Below, piece by piece: positions 31,015 through 35,865 of a stretch of 35,865 nt of DNA. The notes beneath the pieces are model-generated. The model was not told the origin of the DNA, ran no database searches, and worked only from the letters and a program-made list of their open reading frames with translations. A program made the position numbers and the translations under genes. Numbering within the stretch: position 1 is the first letter of the stretch; every line of letters begins with the position of its first letter. This DNA is from an uncultured Candidatus Saccharibacteria bacterium (GTDB lineage Bacteria; Patescibacteriota; Saccharimonadia; Saccharimonadales; Saccharimonadaceae). Location of the stretch: positions 1 to 35,865 of the forward strand of contig CAPNAV010000010.1 in NCBI GenBank assembly GCA_948663575.1, read 5' to 3'.

Positions 31015-32691
31015 CACAGAATATAAAGCCCGTTTTTGACTGTTTTGCCCCTGTAAAATTGCGTTCTGGCCCTTAGCAAGTTCAGGGGCTAATTTTTTTG
31101 ACGATTTTATGATTTTTTCGAGCCATGGATACGGTTCTACCTCTATAATTTTCCGCGTTATGGCCCTTAAATTACCGCCTCGTAACACTTCTCGCTCTGT
31201 AAGTACAGCTTTTGGTCCAATGGCTTGTAATATAGCGCGTTTTTCGCCCACGTCTAGCGCTGCGTCAAATTTTTCGGTTGGGCTTTGAAGAATCTCTAGA
31301 GTTTTGCCAATAATCTCATACCAATTCCGGTTAAGCTCTTTAACTTCTCGATGAGCTTCTTTAATACGTCTAATTTGGTCTTTGAGTTCTTTTTCTTTTT
31401 GCCTATACATTTCGTCATCTTCTTCATCGTAATCGTCTAGGTTAAGCCGCATATCTAATAGCTTACTAAGTTTGTTCTGATATTTTTCTAGGGTCGCATT
31501 ATGCATTTCGGAAATGTTGTAGCGATCCTCAATCTCTTTCTTATGGATTGATTCCATAATCTTTTTAGACCATTCATATAATGTAGGATGTATCCTATAG
31601 CTATCGAGCAGATCGTAGATTTGGCGCGTTGCTTCTTTTTCGGTAATGCTGCCACGCATAGTACATTTACGATGTGGGCTTTTCTTAGTACATTTATAGT
31701 AGATATGTTCATTCGCACCGCCGTCCAGTGTTTTTCTAATATGTTTTTCTCCAATAATAGAGCAACCACAACAACCACAAACAATTAAACCTTTCAGATC
31801 GTAACGATTACCATGTGCTCGACATTTAGGTCGTAGATTATGCTTAATAGCGTAAGCGCCCTTTAACTCTTGGATTCTCCAGTACTCTTCTTCGGTAATC
31901 ATAGGCTTCCATGCGCCTTGATGAAGAATAGTTTCATCTTCCATATCTTTAATCTTACCCATATAAAATGGATTAGAAAGAATACCGTTAATAGTAGTCG
32001 TGCTTAATGGTACGCCGCCGCGCTTTTTATGCTTCTTAGTTAAATATCCCCACTCATTATTAACTATATCGGCTAACTCCGGAATACTGTATGTACCAGT
32101 TAGGTAAAGTTCAAACATTTTCTTAATAAGTGGAAATCTTTTTGGGTCTTCGATAATGATAGCTCGACCATCTTCGGTGTGGCTATTGAGATAACCTTGT
32201 GGCGCCACAGTATTATAACCACCTCGCTTATTCTTCCTATAAACTCCACGTCTTACATCCTCGGAAAGCTTCTTGGAGTATTCCGCATTCATGCCAGCCT
32301 CAACGCTAAAGACAACCATGTTATCTTCTGGATAATAAATCTTATCATGAGTATGAATAAGTTTAATTTTGCCGTCAATTAGTAACTGTTGAATCATACC
32401 ACTTTCAAGCGGATTGCGAGCCAGACGATTAGTATGCCAGCAGATAATCGCGTTCACTTCGCCAGATTCAATCATTTTAAGCATTTTATTAAATTGTGGA
32501 CGATTGTTAACCTTACGCGCAGAGCCGGATTCGCTAAATGTTTTTACTACTTTGTATTTGTTATGCTTGGCGATTTCTCTAGCTACGTCTAACTGGTCAC
32601 CCAATGAAGCAATTTGTCTTTCCGCACTCTCCGTAGATTTTCGAGTGTAGATAACGAATTCTAGTTTCGAGGGGTCTGCTCTCATTGACAT
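30946..32691 (-). CDS. Large serine recombinase (site-specific integrase)
   Basis: 581 residues. The resolvase-type catalytic domain (about 10-150) has the nucleophile S19 in YTRKST and R17. A recombinase domain follows (VAPQGYLN.., SIPELADIVNNEWGY), then a zinc ribbon (C305, C308, C334, C343) and a coiled coil (about 385-460). This is the architecture of phage and ICE large serine integrases. The last 22 residues (WSGLPGSNWRPH...) are encoded by the antisense of tRNA-Pro, so the native C-terminus was probably replaced on integration. AAGGAG precedes the ATG at 32691. Confidence 0.92.
   Translation of the reverse strand: MSMRADPSKLEFVIYTRKSTESAERQIASLGDQLDVAREIAKHNKYKVVKTFSESGSARKVNNRPQFNKMLKMIESGEVNAIICWHTNRLARNPLESGMIQQLLIDGKIKLIHTHDKIYYPEDNMVVFSVEAGMNAEYSKKLSEDVRRGVYRKNKRGGYNTVAPQGYLNSHTEDGRAIIIEDPKRFPLIKKMFELYLTGTYSIPELADIVNNEWGYLTKKHKKRGGVPLSTTTINGILSNPFYMGKIKDMEDETILHQGAWKPMITEEEYWRIQELKGAYAIKHNLRPKCRAHGNRYDLKGLIVCGCCGCSIIGEKHIRKTLDGGANEHIYYKCTKKSPHRKCTMRGSITEKEATRQIYDLLDSYRIHPTLYEWSKKIMESIHKKEIEDRYNISEMHNATLEKYQNKLSKLLDMRLNLDDYDEEDDEMYRQKEKELKDQIRRIKEAHREVKELNRNWYEIIGKTLEILQSPTEKFDAALDVGEKRAILQAIGPKAVLTEREVLRGGNLRAITRKIIEVEPYPWLEKIIKSSKKLAPELAKGQNAILQGQNSQKRALYSVWSGLPGSNWRPHAPQACALPLR
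31047..31099 (+). terminator. Inverted repeat with T-run after tRNA-Pro
   Basis: GCCCCTG (31047-31053) pairs with CAGGGGC (31083-31089); inside, TTGC pairs with GCAA; seven T follow (31093-31099). It fits a terminator for the tRNA transcript but lies inside the recombinase coding region on the other strand. It may alternatively be part of an imperfectly symmetric attachment site. Confidence 0.5.
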
Positions 32692-32742
32692 TTCTACTCC
32701 TTATGTTTTAATATATAATATAAAATCGTCTAAAAAGATACC

Positions 32743-32781
32743 CCTTAGGCTCTAAGCTCAGAATAACCAAGAGCCTAAAGG
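32743..32781 (-). terminator. Hairpin between the 32851 gene and the recombinase gene
   Basis: TTAGGCTCT (32745-32753) pairs with AGAGCCTAA (32770-32778), plus two G-C pairs beyond a bulged A; 16-base loop. On the minus strand a T-run follows about 8 bases later, so it may partly end the helicase transcript before the recombinase gene. Confidence 0.45.
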
Positions 32782-32850
32782 AAAATCTTATAAGAATTAA
32801 CGTTTTGCCGTTTTGGCGTTTTTTTGCCTTGCGACAATTAGTGATATTTA

Positions 32851-33144
32851 TTAGCTTTTATGGCCTGGGAGGAACTCAATGAATGCCGTAAAAACACCTC
32901 TCTCGTCTGGTTCGGCTACCACTTCATAGCCTAAAAGACGTGCTGGACTACTAGCCGTAGTATATGGTGGCTGAAAATCCGGGATTTGCAGTAGGTCATG
33001 CTCAAGTTTCTTTCCAAGCTTTTCTATATTAAACTCTTCCCATGTATCGATATCACTATTTTTGTCAGTATAGAGCTCCTTATGAATACTACTCGCTTGA
33101 GCTAAAAGTGGTAGATATTTTTCTTGGCTATTTGCTTCTTTCAT
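32851..33144 (-). CDS. Hypothetical protein of the mobile element
   Basis: 97 residues, acidic, mostly polar, with no membrane segment or motif that I recognise. Its ATG overlaps the stop of the ATPase gene by one base (TAATG), with AAGGAG just upstream, so it is translated with it. A role as replication or excision accessory is possible from position only. Confidence 0.55.
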   Translation of the reverse strand: MKEANSQEKYLPLLAQASSIHKELYTDKNSDIDTWEEFNIEKLGKKLEHDLLQIPDFQPPYTTASSPARLLGYEVVAEPDERGVFTAFIEFLPGHKS

Positions 33145-34541
33145 TAGTTCTCCTTATTTTCTTTAGTAGTTGTTTCAGCGCCTAGATTGCTAGTCTCGGA
33201 ATCTGAACTATTATTCTTATTTTGCCAATTAATATCCCGGAGGACGATCCAGCGCTGGCCATTGAGATATACTGGGCTTCCATCTGACCCACGTTCCAAA
33301 GCAATGCCTAGACTTCTCAGCGTTGCTTCAGCCCTGTTCAAAGCCTTGCCTAGCGTTGACGCGTTTCTGCACCACGTAGGTTGGTCGCGAATTGACTGAA
33401 TGATATTTAGGTCGTCAGCTGTAGCGACACTGCCATCACTAAAAGTAAAGTTTAGGAAGTCTGTCGCTGTACCTTGCCAGCTACCAGTTTTACTAACTAA
33501 GAATCGTGCCGCTTGCGCTGTCGGGCTTGCGTTTAGAGCGGTTGCAACTTGACGATCTTCAATAGCGCCATATGCTTTAATGAATTCGTCTCCGGAATAA
33601 CCAGTCATAGCTTCCGCTACTCCGAATCCTAAAGCGGCAAAATCAGCCATGCGCGGATATTCTTTTAGGTCGATATTAGGGTAAATACGCAGTGTATCGA
33701 CTAAAATACTGAATATAGCGCCTAGAATAAGTGGCTTATCTGAATTAAACTTATTCATAAGTTTGTTTTCATTTAGTCGCTCATCTCTGTCAATGCGCTG
33801 TGCTGAAACTGGGATTGAGCGGTCAAGAATATCTTCGTGGCTCAGAATCTCTGTGACGCCATTTAACATTACTGGGCGTTGTACTTTATATATGACTTCA
33901 TCACTGTCTGTGTACATTTTTCGGTTTACTAGGCTCGTACCAGTTGCAACTCCACACAAAGTATCAGAAATGTCTTGATTTACGTAACTGATGTTATCAA
34001 AGTAAAGCAACGCATGCTTTGAGGCTGGCCGAATGATACTCTCGCAATTGCGAATTTGCCCTATACCGTCTATTAGTGACGGATCTACCAATTGTTTGGT
34101 TAACTTCATTAAAGTACTTTTGCCTGCACCAGGCGCTCCCACCAATAGCAATAGTGGCTTTGGAAAGTCAGGGATAAAAGCCGAAATCACAAACGTAAGA
34201 AATAACAGCCAGTCATTTTTGCTTTTAATATTAATATATTTGTGCAACAATTCAATGTCCGACTTTCTACTCGTAACTTCTGGGTAAACCTGCTTTTCTT
34301 GGTGAGAAAAACGCTTAAATACAATCGGCGGGTCATCTACAATTTTCCATCCGTCGTCGCGAGTAATGTGTACGGCTGCATCGCCTAAGTCGTAATATAA
34401 CTCCTTAGGGTTAGCATTATCGTCATCCACCCTACTTACCCTAATTCCCAGCTTGCGGGTCTGCTTGTTGATGTATTGGGCAATGGCGCAAGCGTTCTGA
34501 ACTACGAGACTTATGCGAAATCTAGTTGACCTTAACGGCAA
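33144..34541 (-). CDS. Phage/plasmid-type replication ATPase, probably 5'-truncated
   Basis: 465 residues. Walker A GAPGAGKS (135-142), Walker B region ALLYFDNIS (177-185), sensor-like MLNGVTE (225-231) and an arginine-rich LDRSIPV form a AAA+/SF3-like helicase module resembling the ATP-binding replication proteins of actinobacterial phages and integrative elements. From memory those proteins extend well upstream of the LRSTRFR segment at which this ORF begins. Only a TTG start (34541) is available, with a stop at 34563-34565 in frame; a TATTAT lies 8 bases before it. So it is either truncated or uses a leaderless TTG. Confidence 0.68.
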   Translation of the reverse strand: MPLRSTRFRISLVVQNACAIAQYINKQTRKLGIRVSRVDDDNANPKELYYDLGDAAVHITRDDGWKIVDDPPIVFKRFSHQEKQVYPEVTSRKSDIELLHKYINIKSKNDWLLFLTFVISAFIPDFPKPLLLLVGAPGAGKSTLMKLTKQLVDPSLIDGIGQIRNCESIIRPASKHALLYFDNISYVNQDISDTLCGVATGTSLVNRKMYTDSDEVIYKVQRPVMLNGVTEILSHEDILDRSIPVSAQRIDRDERLNENKLMNKFNSDKPLILGAIFSILVDTLRIYPNIDLKEYPRMADFAALGFGVAEAMTGYSGDEFIKAYGAIEDRQVATALNASPTAQAARFLVSKTGSWQGTATDFLNFTFSDGSVATADDLNIIQSIRDQPTWCRNASTLGKALNRAEATLRSLGIALERGSDGSPVYLNGQRWIVLRDINWQNKNNSSDSETSNLGAETTTKENKEN

Positions 34542-34620
34542 AATTCCATATAATAGAGTTATTCAGACGCGAAATATCGGCAAAATGTCGTGTTGCCGTC
34601 AGCTTTCAAGCCAATTTGAG
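34542..34620. other. Junction between the ATPase gene and the CRISPR array
   Basis: Only 79 bases. CGGCAA (34578-34583) pairs with TTGCCG (34593-34598). It ends AATTTGAG directly before the first repeat. If the array is transcribed rightward this is where a leader should be, but it is short and not strongly A/T-rich. Confidence 0.4.
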
Positions 34621-35778
34621 GTTTGAGAGTTGTGTAATATTATCGTGTAACTGAACAATTCCGATGGGCATCAAAATTACATCAAAGTTTGAGAGTTGTG
34701 TAATATTATCGTGTAACTGAACGTGAGGTCTAGAGTGGTTTCATAAGTGAACGTTTGAGAGTTGTGTAATATTATCGTGTAACTGAACATATGAGGGTGC
34801 TAACTTGCCCGACTACGAGTTTGAGAGTTGTGTAATATTATCGTGTAACTGAACGTGTGCTACAATAGGGGAGAATACAACGTAGTTTGAGAGTTGTGTA
34901 ATATTATCGTGTAACTGAACATGAGAGGAATGAGGCAGCGGATTACGAGGTTTGAGAGTTGTGTAATATTATCGTGTAACTGAACCAAAACTATAAGCGA
35001 TTTCGAAACTGACGGGTTTGAGAGTTGTGTAATATTATCGTGTAACTGAACGGGCGAAAGACGTCTTTCGCCCCCCGCCGAGTTTGAGAGTTGTGTAATA
35101 TTATCGTGTAACTGAACAAGACCAGATAATAATGCACCTATCATAAAGTTTGAGAGTTGTGTAATATTATCGTGTAACTGAACTTGATGACAATGGTGGG
35201 TGGTAACTAATCCGTTTGAGAGTTGTGTAATATTATCGTGTAACTGAACTGACAATGGTTCGGATTGCTAGACCTTCCAGTTTGAGAGTTGTGTAATATT
35301 ATCGTGTAACTGAACGCGGAACGACCAGAGCGGAGCGAGGCGACCGTTTGAGAGTTGTGTAATATTATCGTGTAACTGAACTACAATGGGGACATAACAA
35401 CATAAGGGCAAGTTTGAGAGTTGTGTAATATTATCGTGTAACTGAACCACTCTCCAATGGTGATAGTGACTCCACTCGTTTGAGAGTTGTGTAATATTAT
35501 CGTGTAACTGAACTGATGGCAGCTTGTAGTTCTGGAAATTTATGTTTGAGAGTTGTGTAATATTATCGTGTAACTGAACTCAAACTCTTCCATACTTCTA
35601 TTCCTTATCTGTTTGAGAGTTGTGTAATATTATCGTGTAACTGAACTTAAAGCAAGCCCCAGATCTTCAAACGCTGGTTTGAGAGTTGTGTAATATTATC
35701 GTGTAACTGAACTTAACATTAATTTCAATTTGATTATCTGTAGTTTGAGAGTTGTGTAATATTATCGTGTAACTGAAC
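34621..35778 (+). CRISPR. CRISPR array: 18 repeats, 17 spacers, type II-like
   Basis: Eighteen identical 36-bp repeats beginning GTTTGAGAG and ending GTGTAACTGAAC. They start at 34621, 34687, 34753, 34819, 34885, 34950, 35016, 35082, 35148, 35214, 35280, 35346, 35412, 35478, 35544, 35611, 35677 and 35743. Spacers are 30 bp except the fifth (29) and fifteenth (31). A 36-bp repeat starting GTTT and ending AAC with 30-bp spacers is usual for type II (Cas9) systems. No repeat is degenerate at either end, so orientation rests on the repeat sequence; by type II convention transcription is rightward. All spacers differ. No cas gene or tracrRNA anti-repeat is seen elsewhere in the window; they may lie beyond the right edge. 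Confidence 0.97.
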
Positions 35779-35865
35779 CATGCCTAGACGGTAACGCCTA
35801 GGCATAAGTATTGACGGCTTCCAGCCTCGCTCCGCTACGAAGTGGCGGAGCGCTCAACCACCCGC
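35779..35865. other. Right flank of the array with two hairpins
   Basis: ATGCCTAG (35780-35787) pairs with CTAGGCAT (35798-35805), and CGCTCCGC (35828-35835) with GCGGAGCG (35845-35852). GC-rich, unlike a typical leader. The window ends here. Confidence 0.6.

Noticed and set aside
30940..31076. C-terminal WSGLPGSNWRPH... of the recombinase as a functional domain
   Set aside because: It is the antisense translation of tRNA-Pro and so a by-product of integration.
34860..35450. Minus-strand ORFs of 131 and 60 aa with a repeated VQLHDNITQLSN peptide
   Set aside because: They are translations of the CRISPR repeats, not genes; the peptide repeat follows the 66-bp repeat-spacer period.
1..35865. 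UGA recoded as glycine, as in some other CPR groups
   Set aside because: TGA ends several genes exactly at operon junctions (folA, desulfurase, rpe-like), and conserved proteins contain no internal TGA.
30946..35865. cas9, cas1, cas2 or a tracrRNA
   Set aside because: No ORF resembles a Cas protein, and no second partial copy of the repeat (anti-repeat) was found outside the array.

Overview
This AT-rich window most resembles a chromosome segment of a small-genome Patescibacteria/CPR bacterium, probably a Saccharibacterium (TM7). The basis is the compact mix of short operons, the family-level look of the hypothetical proteins, TGA used as a normal stop, and many genes whose -10 box lies only 6-8 bases before the start codon. 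The taxonomy is an inference; the window contains no rRNA.

Layout. 138-3848 (minus): rsmD, a zinc-dependent phospholipase-like protein and recG. 3906-9050 (plus): a promoter with two NrdR-type boxes, then nrdD, nrdG, folA, a 31-codon small ORF, a cysteine desulfurase and an IscU-type scaffold. 9221-14321: membrane and hypothetical proteins mixed with dut, thyA, a DUF167 protein and ung. With nrdDG and folA this gives a concentration of dNTP supply and uracil-exclusion genes. 14648-16954: a large secreted protein joining a cutinase-like domain, a von Willebrand A domain, a PKD-like domain and a Pro-rich tail, preceded by a 21-bp phased repeat. 17299-21438: FAD oxidase, trigger factor, rpsL-rpsG. 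21784-22788 (minus): a membrane-anchored JAMM-motif protein. 23056-26898: gap, rpiB, rpe-like, PfkB kinase and LOG-family genes. 26928-28338: a CPSC membrane protein overlapping a DsbA-like thiol oxidoreductase. 28546-29862 (minus): hisS.

The right end is accessory. After tRNA-Cys and tRNA-Pro comes a large serine recombinase whose last 22 codons are the antisense of tRNA-Pro. It is followed (reading right to left upstream) by a small unknown gene and a phage/plasmid-type ATPase that looks 5'-truncated. Directly beyond lies a CRISPR array of 18 identical 36-bp repeats and 17 spacers with type II-like features. No cas gene or tracrRNA is visible.

The most unusual signal is a 17-19 bp palindrome (TGTTGTAATTTTTACAACA) found five times: three times 53-58 bp after a stop codon, and twice inside coding sequence (the desulfurase gene and hisS) in different reading frames. 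This argues for a DNA-level function. Other points to check are widespread apparent leaderless transcription, promoter-like and terminator-like spacers, and the multidomain cutinase-like protein, which could act on an actinobacterial host envelope.
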